Part shown: positions 16,811 through 26,579 of the stretch, one piece after another | Layout of the letters: each line of letters starts with the position of its first letter | How positions within the stretch are numbered: the first letter of the stretch is position 1 | From: Desulfuromonadales bacterium | GTDB taxonomy: Bacteria; Desulfobacterota; Desulfuromonadia; Desulfuromonadales; Syntrophotaleaceae | Direction: 5' to 3' | NCBI GenBank assembly: GCA_003561875.1 | Contig: PWVL01000147.1 | Span: 1-32,811, forward strand | DNA: 32,811 nucleotides | The notes under the pieces: generated by a model | What the model saw: the letters and a program-made list of their open reading frames with translations, nothing else | Told to the model about the DNA's origin: nothing | Database searches by the model: none | Program-made: the position numbers and the translations under genes

Positions 16811-19366
16811 ATGCAAGAACGCTACGATTCGGCTGCTATTGAAGAGAAATGGCAACGGCGATGGGAGGAGCAGGACACATTTGCGGTACGGGAGGATCCG
16901 GACAGGCAGAAATATTATCTGCTGGAAATGTTTCCCTATCCCTCCGGGCGTATTCATATGGGTCATGTGCGCAACTATTCCATTGGCGATGTGGTTGCCC
17001 GGTTCAAACGCATGCAGGGCCTGAATGTTCTTCATCCTATGGGTTGGGATGCTTTTGGCATGCCGGCGGAAAACGCAGCCATTCAGCACGGTACTCACCC
17101 GGCCCGGTGGACCCGGGAAAATATCGCCCACATGCGCTCACAACTTAAAAAGATGGGCTTTTCCTATGACTGGAGTCGTGAGTTTGCAACCTGCGATGCA
17201 GAGTACTACCGTTGGGAGCAATTGATCTTTTTGAAAATGTACGAAAAGGGCTTGACTTACAAGAAAAGCTCTTTCGTCAACTGGTGTGAGCCGTGCCAGA
17301 CGGTGTTGGCCAATGAACAGGTGGAGGACGGTCGCTGCTGGCGCTGTGACTGTGAAGTTGAGCAGAAAGAACTGGAACAGTGGTTTTTCAAGATCACCGC
17401 CTATGCCCAGGAACTGCTTGATGAGACTTTTCATCTCAACGGGTGGCCGGAACCGGTTCTGACCATGCAGCGGAACTGGATTGGTCGCAGTACCGGTTGT
17501 GAGATCGACTTTGCCGTGAAAGGTTCCGAAACAGTCATCAGGGTCTTCACCACCCGTCAGGATACCCTCTACGGAGCGACCTTCATGAGTCTGGCCCCGG
17601 AACACCCGATGGCGCTGGAGTTGGCTACGGCTGAGCAGCGCCAGGCGGTGGAGGCCTTCATTGCCAAGGTGCGACGCCAGGACAAGTCCGGCCGGGCCAG
17701 CGGCAATTACGAAAAAGAGGGTATTTTTACCGGCAGTTACTGTATCAATCCGGTAACCGGTGATCCCATTCCCGTTTACCTTGCCAATTTTGTCCTGATG
17801 GATTACGGAACCGGCGCGGTCATGGCCGTACCGACGCATGACCAGCGCGATTTTGAGTTTGCCTCCCGATATGGCATTTCCATGCGGTTGGTAATTCAAC
17901 CGGACGGCGATATCCTGGCTCCCGAGACCATGACCGAAGCTTGGATCGGGTCCGGGCGGTTGGTGAATTCCGGATCTTTTGACGGTCTTGACAACGAAAC
18001 CGCCAAAGAGAAGATCGCGGACTATCTCGAATCTTGCGGAATCGGCCGTAAAAGAGTCAATTTCCGGTTGCGCGACTGGGGGGTTTCCCGTCAACGTTAT
18101 TGGGGAACGCCGATTCCGATCCTTTACTGCGACGCTTGCGGCACGTTGCCGGTTCCGGAACAGCAGTTGCCGGTTCTGCTGCCCCAGGATGTGCAGATTT
18201 CCGGAGCGGGCGGCAGCCCCCTGGCTCAACATGAAAGTTTTCTCTATACGGAGTGCCCGCTCTGCGGCGGAAGGGCGAGACGGGAAACTGACACCTTTGA
18301 CACATTTGTTGAAAGTTCCTGGTACTTTGTGCGTTTCGCCAGCCCCGGTGAGCGCAAGGCCCCCTTTGACCGTATGGCGGCGGAATACTGGCTGCCTGTT
18401 GATCAGTACATCGGCGGCATCGAGCATGCGGTCATGCATCTACTTTATGCCCGCTTTTTTACCAAGGTGCTAAGGGACTTGGACATGCTGGCGGTGGACG
18501 AGCCGTTCCGCAACCTGCTGACCCAGGGCATGGTCTGCATGGAAACTCGTTCCTGTCCCGAACACGGCTGGTTGTTTCCGGAAGAGGTTGAGGACACCTA
18601 CTGCCGCAAATGTGGTCGCAGGGCGATCCTGGGCCGCAATGAAAAGATGAGCAAATCAAAAAAGAACGTGGTGGACCCGGATCAGCTTATTGATCGCTAC
18701 GGTGCCGACACAGCCCGATTATTTTCGTTGTTTGCGGCGCCGCCGGAAAAGGATCTGGAGTGGAACGAACAGGGCGTCGAGGGCTGCTATCGATTTCTTA
18801 ATCGGGTCTGGCGTGCGGTCTACGAAAACATGGAGGATCTTGCTTCGATCGAAGGGATGGATGATGATGCCATGGCCGGCAGAGTGCTGCGCCGCCATAC
18901 GCACCGAACTATCCGCAAGGTTACGGAGGATATAGATGGCCGATTCCATTTCAATACCGCCATCTCGGCAGTCATGGAACTGGTCAATACTATCTATAGT
19001 TTTGAGGCCAAAAAAAAATGTCCGGCCGCGCTGCGGGAAGCCCTGGAAGCAGTGGTGCTGCTGCTGTCTCCCTTTGTTCCCCATGTTTGTGAAGAATTGT
19101 GGCAGCGGCTCGGACATTCCGGCGGCGTGGAGACGGCAGGGTGGCCACAATACGACACAGCGGCCTTGACCGAGGACCAAAAGACTATCGTCGTGCAGGT
19201 CAACGGCAAAGTACGGGGCAAGGTGACCGTTGCCGCCGATGCGGGCGAGGAGATACTCAAAGCGGCAGCTCTGGCGGAGGAGAATGTCATGCGCTTCACA
19301 GAGAACAAGACTGTCCGCAAAGTGATCGTGGTACCCGGCCGGCTGGTGAATGTGGTGGCGTCATGA
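16811..19366 (+). CDS. leuS: Leucyl-tRNA synthetase
   Basis: This class I synthetase charges tRNA-Leu and removes mischarged amino acids with its editing (CP1) domain. The 851 residues begin [20 protein letters not shown] and include [11 protein letters not shown] (HIGH motif), [13 protein letters not shown] and [19 protein letters not shown] in the editing domain, the zinc-type CRKCGRR just before KMSKSKKN, and the C-terminal domain ending [17 protein letters not shown]. Length matches the family. GGAGG lies 4 bases before the ATG. The stop overlaps the lptE start as ATGA, so the order leuS-lptE-holA is one operon, an arrangement common in proteobacteria. Confidence 0.98.
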   Translation: MQERYDSAAIEEKWQRRWEEQDTFAVREDPDRQKYYLLEMFPYPSGRIHMGHVRNYSIGDVVARFKRMQGLNVLHPMGWDAFGMPAENAAIQHGTHPARWTRENIAHMRSQLKKMGFSYDWSREFATCDAEYYRWEQLIFLKMYEKGLTYKKSSFVNWCEPCQTVLANEQVEDGRCWRCDCEVEQKELEQWFFKITAYAQELLDETFHLNGWPEPVLTMQRNWIGRSTGCEIDFAVKGSETVIRVFTTRQDTLYGATFMSLAPEHPMALELATAEQRQAVEAFIAKVRRQDKSGRASGNYEKEGIFTGSYCINPVTGDPIPVYLANFVLMDYGTGAVMAVPTHDQRDFEFASRYGISMRLVIQPDGDILAPETMTEAWIGSGRLVNSGSFDGLDNETAKEKIADYLESCGIGRKRVNFRLRDWGVSRQRYWGTPIPILYCDACGTLPVPEQQLPVLLPQDVQISGAGGSPLAQHESFLYTECPLCGGRARRETDTFDTFVESSWYFVRFASPGERKAPFDRMAAEYWLPVDQYIGGIEHAVMHLLYARFFTKVLRDLDMLAVDEPFRNLLTQGMVCMETRSCPEHGWLFPEEVEDTYCRKCGRRAILGRNEKMSKSKKNVVDPDQLIDRYGADTARLFSLFAAPPEKDLEWNEQGVEGCYRFLNRVWRAVYENMEDLASIEGMDDDAMAGRVLRRHTHRTIRKVTEDIDGRFHFNTAISAVMELVNTIYSFEAKKKCPAALREALEAVVLLLSPFVPHVCEELWQRLGHSGGVETAGWPQYDTAALTEDQKTIVVQVNGKVRGKVTVAADAGEEILKAAALAEENVMRFTENKTVRKVIVVPGRLVNVVAS

Positions 19367-19875
19367 TCCGCTCGGCGCTTCTCATCGTTCTGCTAGTTTT
19401 TGCTCTGGGTGCCTGCGGCTATCGACTGCAGGGCCGATCCGCCCAGCTTCCAGGGGGGGTGCGTTCCGTTGTCATTGAGCTGTTTGATAACCAGACCTTT
19501 GAGCCGTTTCTTGAAAACAGTGTAACCCGCGCGGTCATCAGCCGTTTTGCCCGCCACGCAGAGCTTGAAATCGTGGAACAGCCGGCCCGCACGGAAGCCT
19601 TGTTGCGTGGTCGTATAACCGGTTATCGCAATTTTGCCTTGTCCTACGATCAGAATGACAGAATCGCCGAGTACCGCTCCGAAATGACGGTGGAGGCAGA
19701 CTTGCTCCGACTCGAGACGGGGGAGGTACTGTGGCGGGGTTCCGTCGTCTGGCACGAGGATTATAATGTCTCCGAGGACAAGGTTTTGCAGGAAGACCGC
19801 AAACGGGCCGCCATTCTCGAGATCAGCGAGCGGCTGGCGGACGAACTGTTTTCGCGTATGATTGACCAGTTTTGA
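19363..19875 (+). CDS. lptE: LPS-assembly lipoprotein LptE
   Basis: LptE is the outer-membrane lipoprotein that plugs the LptD barrel and helps insert lipopolysaccharide into the outer leaflet. The 170-residue protein starts with a lipoprotein signal peptide, [18 protein letters not shown], with lipidated Cys18, followed by the family-typical GYRLQG. The body contains [17 protein letters not shown] and a long C-terminal helix ending in [11 protein letters not shown]. The ORF track extends it upstream through leuS; the ATG in the ATGA overlap gives the signal peptide and is clearly the real start. It implies that the organism makes LPS. Confidence 0.9.
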   Translation: MIRSALLIVLLVFALGACGYRLQGRSAQLPGGVRSVVIELFDNQTFEPFLENSVTRAVISRFARHAELEIVEQPARTEALLRGRITGYRNFALSYDQNDRIAEYRSEMTVEADLLRLETGEVLWRGSVVWHEDYNVSEDKVLQEDRKRAAILEISERLADELFSRMIDQF

Positions 19876-19897
19876 TCCCCCCCCGGAATCACCTGCC

Positions 19898-20902
19898 ATG
19901 ACACCCGCCGAACTGAACAGAGCCATTCACGAACGTCGCTTTCCGTCACTTCTGTTGCTCTACGGGGAAGAGCGTTTTTTTCTTGAAGAAACGCTGAGGG
20001 CGTTGCAGCAATCGATTGTAGCTGGCGAATGTCGGGACTTTAATTTCAATCAGTATCATGGCGATACTGCCCGTGGTGCGGAGATCCTCGACGCGGCGCG
20101 TACTCTGCCTGTTTTCAGTCCGATGCGGCTGGTTGTAGTGAGGGATATCCAGTCTCTGGGGACCGCAGACTTCGACCTGTTGCTTCCCTATCTGGCCGAC
20201 GCTTGCCCGGAAACGGTTCTGGTACTGACTGCCGACAAAATTGACGCGCGTAGAAAATTCTACCAACACTTTAAGAAATACGGTGAACTTGTTGAGTTTA
20301 AAAGGTTTTATGAAAATCAGATTCCGGGTTTCGTCCGTGACCGGGCCCGACAGTACGGCATTACTTTTGCCGAGGAGGCCATGGCCTTTTTTTGTCGCAG
20401 GATCGGCACCAACCTGGCGGAGATTGCCGGCGAACTGGAAAAACTGGTCACTTATCTCGGGGATCGTGACCTTGTCGATTTAAGCGACGTGCGTGCGATC
20501 GTTTCCGATACGCGCACCGATAATGTTTTTGAACTCACCAACGCCCTCGGGCGCCGGGCGGCATCGGAAGCCCTGCGCCTACTCAACCGGCTCTTGATCG
20601 ATGGAACGCCTCCACTGGTACTGTTGACGATGATGACCCGGCATTTTCGTCAGATGTGGAAGGCTCATTATCTGCTGGCGCAAGGAGCGGAAAAAAAAGA
20701 TCTGGTAAAGGGGGTAGGGATCAACCCCTATTTTCTTGAGGGCCTTGTGGAGCAGGCGCGTCTCTTTCCGGCAGACCGCTACTCCCTGATATTCGAACGT
20801 TTACTGGAACTTGATATGGCCCTGAAATCCAGCGGCGCACATCCGGCGGCCCTGCTGGAGACTCTGGTGCTTCAGATCTGTCACAACAAAATCGGCATTT
20901 AG
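19898..20902 (+). CDS. holA: DNA polymerase III clamp-loader subunit delta
   Basis: Delta opens the sliding clamp during loading. The 334-residue protein begins MTPAELNRAIHERRFPSLLLLYGEERFFLEETLRAL, the characteristic start in which the P-loop is degenerate. Later segments FYENQIPGFVRDRARQYG, GTNLAEIAGELEKLV and MMTRHFRQMWKAH match the family. The ORF track starts at 19862 inside lptE; the ATG at 19898 fits the family better, although the upstream Shine-Dalgarno (GGAA) is weak. It is the last gene of leuS-lptE-holA and is followed at once by a terminator. Confidence 0.95.
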   Translation: MTPAELNRAIHERRFPSLLLLYGEERFFLEETLRALQQSIVAGECRDFNFNQYHGDTARGAEILDAARTLPVFSPMRLVVVRDIQSLGTADFDLLLPYLADACPETVLVLTADKIDARRKFYQHFKKYGELVEFKRFYENQIPGFVRDRARQYGITFAEEAMAFFCRRIGTNLAEIAGELEKLVTYLGDRDLVDLSDVRAIVSDTRTDNVFELTNALGRRAASEALRLLNRLLIDGTPPLVLLTMMTRHFRQMWKAHYLLAQGAEKKDLVKGVGINPYFLEGLVEQARLFPADRYSLIFERLLELDMALKSSGAHPAALLETLVLQICHNKIGI

Positions 20903-20936
20903 AAAAAAGGGGCCGCCACAAGGCAGCCCCTTTTTT
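20903..20936. terminator. Bidirectional terminator between holA and rpsT
   Basis: AAAAAA, then the stem GGGGCCGCC/GGCAGCCCC with an ACAA loop (one mismatch), then TTTTTT. The symmetric A and T runs let it serve holA on the plus strand and rpsT on the minus strand. Confidence 0.9.
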
Positions 20937-20965
20937 CATGGTTTCGGGTATCTGTCGCAGCCCGC

Positions 20966-21229
20966 TCAGGCCAGGGTGTTGACAAGCTTGTTCAGGCGGG
21001 AAATTTTACGGCTCGCAGTAGCCTTATGAATGATGCCCTTGGCGGCGGCCTTGTCTATATAGGGGACGGCTTTGGCGAGGGCAACCCGGGCTATTTCCCG
21101 TTCACCGTTGGCTACGGCGGTGCGGACCTGCTTTACGAAGGTACGCATGGTGGTCCGCACATGATTGTTGCGAGCGGCACGAGCCGCTGATTGTTTATTT
21201 CGCTTGATTGCAGATTTGTGATTGGCCAA
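20966..21229 (-). CDS. rpsT: 30S ribosomal protein S20
   Basis: S20 binds 16S rRNA in the body of the small subunit. The 87-residue, lysine- and arginine-rich protein [35 protein letters not shown]...[12 protein letters not shown] is unmistakable. The start codon is TTG, 9 bases after GGAGG. In enterobacteria rpsT also starts with UUG, and this weak start takes part in autoregulation. The gene is transcribed alone, from a strong promoter, and converges on holA. Confidence 0.97.
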   Translation of the reverse strand: MANHKSAIKRNKQSAARAARNNHVRTTMRTFVKQVRTAVANGEREIARVALAKAVPYIDKAAAKGIIHKATASRKISRLNKLVNTLA

Positions 21230-21288
21230 TGTAAAAGTCCTCCGGCATATTGGATGTTGACCCGGTCTCGGGTGTCTGAATTGCCCTA

Positions 21289-21317
21289 CTTATAGCACCG
21301 CAATGAATCCGAGTCAA
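21289..21317 (-). promoter_or_regulatory. Promoter of rpsT
   Basis: On the minus strand, TTGACT (21317-21312) is followed after exactly 17 bases by TATAAG (21294-21289). It gives a leader of about 50 bases. Confidence 0.85.
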
Positions 21318-21427
21318 GATAAGAATTCGACAATAAATTTGATAATACTTTTGTTTTTCAATTATTTACCAGACCATTAGATGGAATTACAATTAATTAA
21401 TCACTTTGCGGAGGTGGTGCGGGGCAC

Positions 21428-22996
21428 ATGTCGGAAAAGAAACGGATATCTTTGGCTACCCTGGTGATGAGCGCCGGGACCGGTGCGAGTCGCATTGCTG
21501 GCCTCGTGCGGGATATGGTCGTGGCCGGCTTGTTTGGGGCCGGATTCGGAACGGATGCCTTTTTCATGGCTTTTACGATTCCCAATCTGCTGCGGCGATT
21601 TTTTGCCGAAGGCTCCCTGACCGCAGCCTTTGTGCCGACTTTTTCTCAAGTTTATCGCCGGCAGGGTGAGGAGGAGGCGCGACGTGTTGCCCATATTTGC
21701 TGGACTTTGTTGATGCTGGTTGTGGGGGCAGTGACGTTGCTTGGAATCCTGGCCGCCCCCCTTTTGGTGCAACTAATCGGAGCAGGTTTTGGTGCTGTCC
21801 CCGGCAAGCTGGAACTAACGGTTTTCCTTACCCGTTTGATGTTTCCCTATATCTTTTTTGTCAGTCTGCTGGCGCTGATAGCAGGCATACTCAATGTTCT
21901 CGGACATTTTTTCTGGCCGGCCTTTTCAACCACCCTGCTGAACCTCTGCATGATTCTCTGCGCTATTCTTCTGTCTCCGCTGTTTCCGGTGCGTCCTGTA
22001 GCGGCGCTGGCCGTCGGTGTGCTGCTTGGTGGTCTGGTTCAGTTGATCGTTCAGTTTCCGGTACTGCGGCGCAAGGGCTTTCGATTGCGCTTCAATGTCG
22101 AATTCTCCCACCCGGTGGTCCGAAAAATTTCGACCCTGATGTTGCCGGGACTCGCCGGGGTGGCCATTTATCAGATCAACGTGGTTGTGTCCCGTCTGCT
22201 GGCTTCGTTTCTGCGAGAAGGCAGCGTCTCCTATCTTTATTACGGTCAGCGTCTTTTTGAGTTGCCGCAGGGAATATTCATCGTCTCCCTGGCGCAGGCC
22301 GTTTTACCGGCCATGAGCCGCCAGGCAGCGGATAAAGACGACGAGGGAGTCAAAGATTCACTCCGTTTTTCCCTGAAAATGATCGTCCTGGTGTCGCTCC
22401 CGGCAGCCGCCGGTCTCATGGTCTGCGCTGTTCCGGTCTACAGCCTCTTTTTCATGCGTGGCGAGTTTGTCTATCAGGATGTGGTGCAGACTGCTCTGGC
22501 GCTTCGTGCCTACGCCCCCGGGTTGCTGTTTGTCGGCATGAGTCGAGTTCTGGCTCCCACTTTTTTTGCCCTGCAAGATACCAGGACCCCGGTTTGGGCC
22601 GCTTTCTGGACCCTGTTAGCCAACGCCTTGCTGGGTCTTCTGCTTATGAAGCCTTTAGGGCATGTCGGTCTGGCCCTGGCCCTTACTCTGGCCTCTTTCT
22701 GCAACTGTGCCCTGCTTATCTGGCTGCTGCGTAAAAAAATCGGTTCTTTGGGCCTGTCTGCAGTTGGCGCAATCCTGCTGCGGATTGTACCGGCCACGTT
22801 GATCATGTCGGTGGCGGTTTTCAGTATTTTGTCGATGGTGGACTGGCATGCTGGCGGTGGGTTGCTGGAAAAGAGCCTTGCCCTGGCAGTGGCAGTTTCC
22901 GGTGGGGCAATCGTCTATCTGTGTGTCGGTCTGTTGTGCGGCGTGAAAGAGTTGCGGGAAGGCCTCAACTGCGTTCGCCGGAGATTTGACCGATGA
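21428..22996 (+). CDS. murJ: Lipid II flippase MurJ
   Basis: MurJ moves the peptidoglycan precursor lipid II across the inner membrane. The 522-residue protein is almost entirely hydrophobic helices, consistent with the 14 membrane segments of the MOP-superfamily flippases. The first segment contains SRIAGLVRDMVVAGLFGAGFGTDAFFMAFTIPNLLRRFFAEGSLTAAFVP, the most conserved part of the family, with its essential charged residues. QRLFELPQGIFIVSLAQAVLP is also typical. The ATG at 21428 follows GGAGGT by 12 bases. It is divergent from rpsT across an AT-rich 200-base spacer; only a weak promoter (TTGATA at 21339) is visible there. Confidence 0.96.
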   Translation: MSEKKRISLATLVMSAGTGASRIAGLVRDMVVAGLFGAGFGTDAFFMAFTIPNLLRRFFAEGSLTAAFVPTFSQVYRRQGEEEARRVAHICWTLLMLVVGAVTLLGILAAPLLVQLIGAGFGAVPGKLELTVFLTRLMFPYIFFVSLLALIAGILNVLGHFFWPAFSTTLLNLCMILCAILLSPLFPVRPVAALAVGVLLGGLVQLIVQFPVLRRKGFRLRFNVEFSHPVVRKISTLMLPGLAGVAIYQINVVVSRLLASFLREGSVSYLYYGQRLFELPQGIFIVSLAQAVLPAMSRQAADKDDEGVKDSLRFSLKMIVLVSLPAAAGLMVCAVPVYSLFFMRGEFVYQDVVQTALALRAYAPGLLFVGMSRVLAPTFFALQDTRTPVWAAFWTLLANALLGLLLMKPLGHVGLALALTLASFCNCALLIWLLRKKIGSLGLSAVGAILLRIVPATLIMSVAVFSILSMVDWHAGGGLLEKSLALAVAVSGGAIVYLCVGLLCGVKELREGLNCVRRRFDR

Positions 22997-23154
22997 CTGC
23001 AACCGAGTTTTCCCTGAATTGTTGAGAAGTTTCAAAAGCGTTTTGTTTACGAAGGTTACTGCTGTTTGTACGTCGGTTGTTCAATCATGCAGGGCAATGG
23101 CAGGAAAGACCTGGAAACCTGTATGAAAAAATTTCCGCCGCCCAAACAAAGGGC

Positions 23155-23184
23155 TTGACAGGTCTGTGGCCACTTTGGTAGAAA
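23155..23184 (+). promoter_or_regulatory. Promoter of tRNA-Val(GAC)
   Basis: A perfect TTGACA (23155-23160) is followed after 18 bases by TAGAAA (23179-23184), with the tRNA beginning 20 bases later. The rest of the 208-base spacer after murJ shows nothing else. Confidence 0.6.
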
Positions 23185-23204
23185 TTGCCTCGTTGTTGGT
23201 GAGC

Positions 23205-23279
<75 letters not shown>

Positions 23280-23307
23280 GCAGCCGCAGACGAAGACAGC
23301 ACCAGAT

Positions 23308-23331
23308 GAGGCATCTCCGGATGCCTCTTTT
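23308..23331 (+). terminator. Intrinsic terminator between tRNA-Val and thrS
   Basis: A perfect 8-bp stem GAGGCATC/GATGCCTC with loop TCCG is followed by TTTT. It lies only 10 bases before the thrS ribosome binding site, so it may also limit read-through into thrS. Confidence 0.75.
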
Positions 23332-23352
23332 CATTAGTGGAAGGGGTTGAGC

Positions 23353-25263
23353 ATGCTACGCATTACGTTGCCGGACGGTTCCAGCAGAGAGGTCCCCGAG
23401 GGGAGCACTCTGCAGGATGTGGCTGCGGAAATCGGCTCCCGATTGGCAAAGCAGGCCGTAGCAGGAAAAATAAACGGCAGGCCGGCGGATCTCGCGGCCC
23501 TTGTGGCAGACGGAGATCGCGTCGAAATCCTGACCTTGACCAGCGATGCCGGTCTGGAGGTTTACCGTCATACCGCCGCCCACCTCATGGCCCACGCCGT
23601 AAAGGATCTGTTCGGTGACGCTATTCAGGTAACCATCGGTCCCTCCATTGAGAATGGCTTTTATTACGACTTTTACTCTCCGCATCATGCTTTTTCCCCT
23701 GAAGATTTCGAACGCATCGAGGGACGCATGCAGGAACTGGTTGATGCCGACCTGCCGATTGTGCGGGATGAAGTCCGGCGGGATCAGGCTGTAGAGTTGT
23801 TTCGCAGCCTGGGAGAGGAGTACAAGGTTCAACTTATCGAGGAGTTGACCGAACCAGTGGTTTCTCTCTATCGCCAGGGGGACTTCGTCGATTTATGTCG
23901 TGGTCCCCATTTGCCTCGTACCGGCCTGATCAAGGCTTTCAAGCTGACCAGTGTGGCTGGTGCCTATTGGCGAGGTGATGAAAAAAACGCCATGCTGCAG
24001 CGTATTTACGCCACCGCATTTCCCGACAACAAACAGCTTCGCACCCATCTGGCACGAATTGAGGAGGCTCGCAAGCGGGACCATCGCCGTATCGGCAGGG
24101 AACTCGATCTCTTTTCGTTTAATGAAGAGGCGGGCGCCGGACTGGTGATCTGGCATCCTCGGGGCGCCCTGTTGCGCACTTTGCTCGAAGACTTCGAGCG
24201 ACGGGAGCATCTGCGGCGCGGCTACGACCTTGTTCTTGGGCCGCAGATTCTCAAAACCGAACTTTGGCAGACTTCCGGTCATTACGACAACTACCGTGAA
24301 AACATGTACTTTACGGAGGTGGACGGGCAGAGTTACGGCATCAAACCTATGAACTGCCTTTCCCATATGCTGATTTACAAGTCGCATATGCGTTCCTATC
24401 GGGACCTGCCCCTGCGTTATTTTGAACTGGGAACGGTTCATCGCCATGAAAAATCCGGAGTGTTACACGGGTTGTTGCGCGTGCGCGGATTTACGCAGGA
24501 TGATGCGCATATATTGTGTACTCCGGAACAACTGGACGGAGAGATCAAGGGTGTCCTGGCCTTTGTTCAGGATATCATGGGTATTTTCGGCTTTGAGTAC
24601 GAAGTGGAAATTTCGACCCGACCGGAAAAATCTATCGGTACCAATCAGGATTGGGAGTTGGCGACCAATGCTTTGATGGGTGCTCTGAAGGATTCGGGCC
24701 TCGAATTTGTGATTAACGACGGCGACGGTGCTTTTTATGGCCCCAAGATCGATATCAAGCTCAAGGACGCTCTTGACAGGAAGTGGCAGTGTGCTACAAT
24801 CCAGTGCGATTTTACCCTGCCGGAGCGATTCGATCTCAACTATATCGGTGCTGACGGTGAAAAGCACCGACCTGTCATGCTCCACCGTGTCATCCTTGGC
24901 GCCATCGAACGGTTTATCGGGGTTTTGATAGAGCATTTCGCCGGAAATTTTCCTCTATGGATCTCTCCGGTTCAGGCGATCATTGTCAATGTCACCGACA
25001 ACCAGGCAGGCTACGCCGAACAGGTGTTTCATTATTTACGAGACGCCGGAGTGAGGGTGGAGAAGGATCTCCGCAACGAAAAACTGGGCTTCAAGATTCG
25101 CGAAGCGCAAATGGCGAAGATCCCTTATATGTTGGTTGTGGGTGATAACGAAATGCAATCCGGTACCGTTGCACCGCGCTATCGCAACGGCAAGAACCTT
25201 GATCCCATGTCGGCTGCGGATTTTGTCCAACACGTTCAGGACGAATGCAGTCGATACCATTAG
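23353..25263 (+). CDS. thrS: Threonyl-tRNA synthetase
   Basis: This class II synthetase charges tRNA-Thr. In order, the 636 residues hold an N-terminal TGS domain ([19 protein letters not shown]), the editing domain with its [16 protein letters not shown] (HxxxH) zinc-like site, and the catalytic domain with [45 protein letters not shown] and [18 protein letters not shown]. The anticodon-binding domain starts near [12 protein letters not shown]. The ORF-track TTG at 23347 falls right after AAGGGG; the ATG at 23353 has proper spacing. It opens the thrS-infC-rpmI-rplT cluster, and its stop overlaps the infC ribosome binding site (TAGGAGGT). Confidence 0.97.
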   Translation: MLRITLPDGSSREVPEGSTLQDVAAEIGSRLAKQAVAGKINGRPADLAALVADGDRVEILTLTSDAGLEVYRHTAAHLMAHAVKDLFGDAIQVTIGPSIENGFYYDFYSPHHAFSPEDFERIEGRMQELVDADLPIVRDEVRRDQAVELFRSLGEEYKVQLIEELTEPVVSLYRQGDFVDLCRGPHLPRTGLIKAFKLTSVAGAYWRGDEKNAMLQRIYATAFPDNKQLRTHLARIEEARKRDHRRIGRELDLFSFNEEAGAGLVIWHPRGALLRTLLEDFERREHLRRGYDLVLGPQILKTELWQTSGHYDNYRENMYFTEVDGQSYGIKPMNCLSHMLIYKSHMRSYRDLPLRYFELGTVHRHEKSGVLHGLLRVRGFTQDDAHILCTPEQLDGEIKGVLAFVQDIMGIFGFEYEVEISTRPEKSIGTNQDWELATNALMGALKDSGLEFVINDGDGAFYGPKIDIKLKDALDRKWQCATIQCDFTLPERFDLNYIGADGEKHRPVMLHRVILGAIERFIGVLIEHFAGNFPLWISPVQAIIVNVTDNQAGYAEQVFHYLRDAGVRVEKDLRNEKLGFKIREAQMAKIPYMLVVGDNEMQSGTVAPRYRNGKNLDPMSAADFVQHVQDECSRYH

Positions 25264-25274
25264 GAGGTGTCACC

Positions 25275-25787
25275 ATAGCAAAGCAAGAGACACGCATAAA
25301 TCTTGATATACGTGCCAGACAGGTTCGGGTGGTCGATGACGAAGGCGGACTACTTGGCATTCTGACTGTTCCCGAAGCTCTGGCGATTGCCGAGGAGCGC
25401 GGCCTCGACCTGGTGGAGGTGTCGCCCAATGCCGATCCTCCGGTGTGTCGAGTCATGGATTATGGCAAGTATAAGTATCAGGCCAGCAAAAGGGCGGCGG
25501 AAGCCAAAAGGAAATCGGCCAAGGTTGAAGTCAAGGAAGTGAAGATGCGGCCAAAGACCGAGGAACACGATTTCCAGGTTAAGTTGCGCAATGCCCGTCG
25601 TTTTCTGGAGGCTGGGAACCGTGTCAAGGTGACCGTCATGTTCCGCGGCAGGGAAGTGACGCATCCCGAATTCGGTCGAAGTCTCATGGATAAACTTGCC
25701 GAGCAAATTGCCGATATCGCGCAGGTGGAAATGACACCACGCATGGCTGGTCGCTTTATGACAATGGTTGTGGCACCTAAAAAATAG
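25275..25787 (+). CDS. infC: Translation initiation factor IF-3 (AUA start codon)
   Basis: IF-3 keeps ribosomal subunits apart and rejects non-canonical start codons. The 170-residue product runs AKQETRINLDIRARQVRVVDDEGGLLGI..., has the linker YGKYKYQASKRAAEAKRKSAKVEVKEVKMRP, and the C-terminal domain ending APKK. The ORF-track ATG at 25245 lies inside thrS and lacks a ribosome binding site. The natural start is an in-frame ATA at 25275, 6 bases after a perfect AGGAGGT, exactly where IF-3 proteins begin. In E. coli infC starts with AUU and this underlies autoregulation: IF-3 discriminates against its own start. The ATA here fits the same logic. It overlaps nothing and is followed 27 bases later by rpmI. 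Confidence 0.95.
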   Translation: MAKQETRINLDIRARQVRVVDDEGGLLGILTVPEALAIAEERGLDLVEVSPNADPPVCRVMDYGKYKYQASKRAAEAKRKSAKVEVKEVKMRPKTEEHDFQVKLRNARRFLEAGNRVKVTVMFRGREVTHPEFGRSLMDKLAEQIADIAQVEMTPRMAGRFMTMVVAPKK

Positions 25788-25814
25788 ATCGCTATAGAAC
25801 AAGGAGAAAAGCAG

Positions 25815-26012
25815 ATGCCTAAAATGAAAACCAACCGCGGTGCCGCCAAGCGATTTCGAAAGACCGGCACTGGCAAAATTCGTCGCAACAAGGCTTTCAG
25901 CAGCCACATTCTGACCAAAAAAACGACTAAGCGAAAACGCGATTTGCGCCGCTCCACTCTGGTCTCCAAGGCGGATTCCGGCAATATCGCCCAGCTTATT
26001 CCCTACAAGTGA
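25815..26012 (+). CDS. rpmI: 50S ribosomal protein L35
   Basis: L35 is a small basic component of the large subunit. The 65-residue sequence [50 protein letters not shown] is the standard protein. AAGGAG lies 9 bases before the ATG. It sits between infC and rplT in the conserved infC-rpmI-rplT operon. Confidence 0.98.
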   Translation: MPKMKTNRGAAKRFRKTGTGKIRRNKAFSSHILTKKTTKRKRDLRRSTLVSKADSGNIAQLIPYK

Positions 26013-26040
26013 CGGCTTGTTTTTGGAGTACCCGTTTCAA

Positions 26041-26096
26041 TGCCGTGAACTGAGGGGACAAGTCTCCTCCTTCAGATCCGGCAGCGGCAGAGCCGC
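26041..26096 (+). promoter_or_regulatory. Structured spacer upstream of rplT (candidate L20 leader)
   Basis: The rpmI-rplT gap is 111 bases, long for this operon. It holds a multi-helix hairpin: TGCCG (26041) with CGGCA (26079), CTGA with TCAG, and GGGGA with TCTCC around a CAAG loop, separated by small internal loops. A second hairpin GCGGC-AGA-GCCGC (26084-26096) follows. L20 and L35 synthesis is controlled by L20 binding to mRNA in other bacteria; whether this structure does so is inference. Confidence 0.4.
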
Positions 26097-26123
26097 CAAT
26101 TTCGCACATCCAAGGAGTTACTG

Positions 26124-26480
26124 ATGCCAAGAGTAAAAAGAGGTTTTAAAGCGAGACGCAGAAGAAACAAGGTTCTTAAACTGGCCAAGGGATACCGGGG
26201 CGCCAGGGGAAAACTGTTCCGCAGTGCTACGGAGGCCGTAGATCGGGGTCTCAAGTACGCTTTTCGCGACCGCAAGGTCAAGAAACGGGATTTTCGTGCC
26301 TTGTGGATTTCGCGTATCAACGCAGCCGCCCGTGAGAACGGGCTGTCCTACAGTCGTCTGGTACATGGCCTGAAACAGGCCCAGATCGGTCTGGACCGCA
26401 AGGTGCTGGCACAGCTTGCTGTTGCCGATCCGGACGGTTTTACAGCAGTCGTTGATAAAGCCAAGGCCCGGATGCAGTAG
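26124..26480 (+). CDS. rplT: 50S ribosomal protein L20
   Basis: L20 is an early-assembly protein of the large subunit that binds 23S rRNA and, in several bacteria, represses its own operon. The 118 residues [35 protein letters not shown]...[30 protein letters not shown] are canonical, with a long basic N-terminal extension and a globular C-terminal half. AAGGAG lies 8 bases before the ATG. It ends the translation-factor cluster and is followed by two consecutive terminator hairpins. Confidence 0.98.
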   Translation: MPRVKRGFKARRRRNKVLKLAKGYRGARGKLFRSATEAVDRGLKYAFRDRKVKKRDFRALWISRINAAARENGLSYSRLVHGLKQAQIGLDRKVLAQLAVADPDGFTAVVDKAKARMQ

Positions 26481-26484
26481 ATAC

Positions 26485-26523
26485 CAAAAAAAGAGATGGG
26501 GGTCGCCTCATCTCTTTTTTTTT
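26485..26523 (+). terminator. Intrinsic terminator 1 after rplT
   Basis: Seven A residues, stem AGAGATG/CATCTCT (26492-26498 with 26509-26515), then eight T residues. Confidence 0.85.
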
Positions 26524-26534
26524 GACTAAATTTC

Positions 26535-26563
26535 GGAAGCCTCAGGGCTTCCTTTCCTTTTTT
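26535..26563 (+). terminator. Intrinsic terminator 2, directly upstream of pheS
   Basis: A perfect 7-bp stem GGAAGCC/GGCTTCC with loop TCAG (26535-26552) is followed by TTTCCTTTTTT. It ends 16 bases before the pheS start codon, so it could be a back-up terminator or a pheS attenuator. Confidence 0.75.
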
Positions 26564-26579
26564 CGACAACGGGATCGCT

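Noticed and set aside
17138-18439. 433-residue minus-strand ORF antisense to leuS
   Set aside because: It is a shadow of leuS: no ribosome binding site, no recognisable sequence, and leuS on the other strand is intact and certain.
26496-26525. MGVASSLFF as a proven pheS leader peptide
   Set aside because: No proper ribosome binding site, and the Phe codons arise from a terminator T run; kept only as a speculation in the findings.
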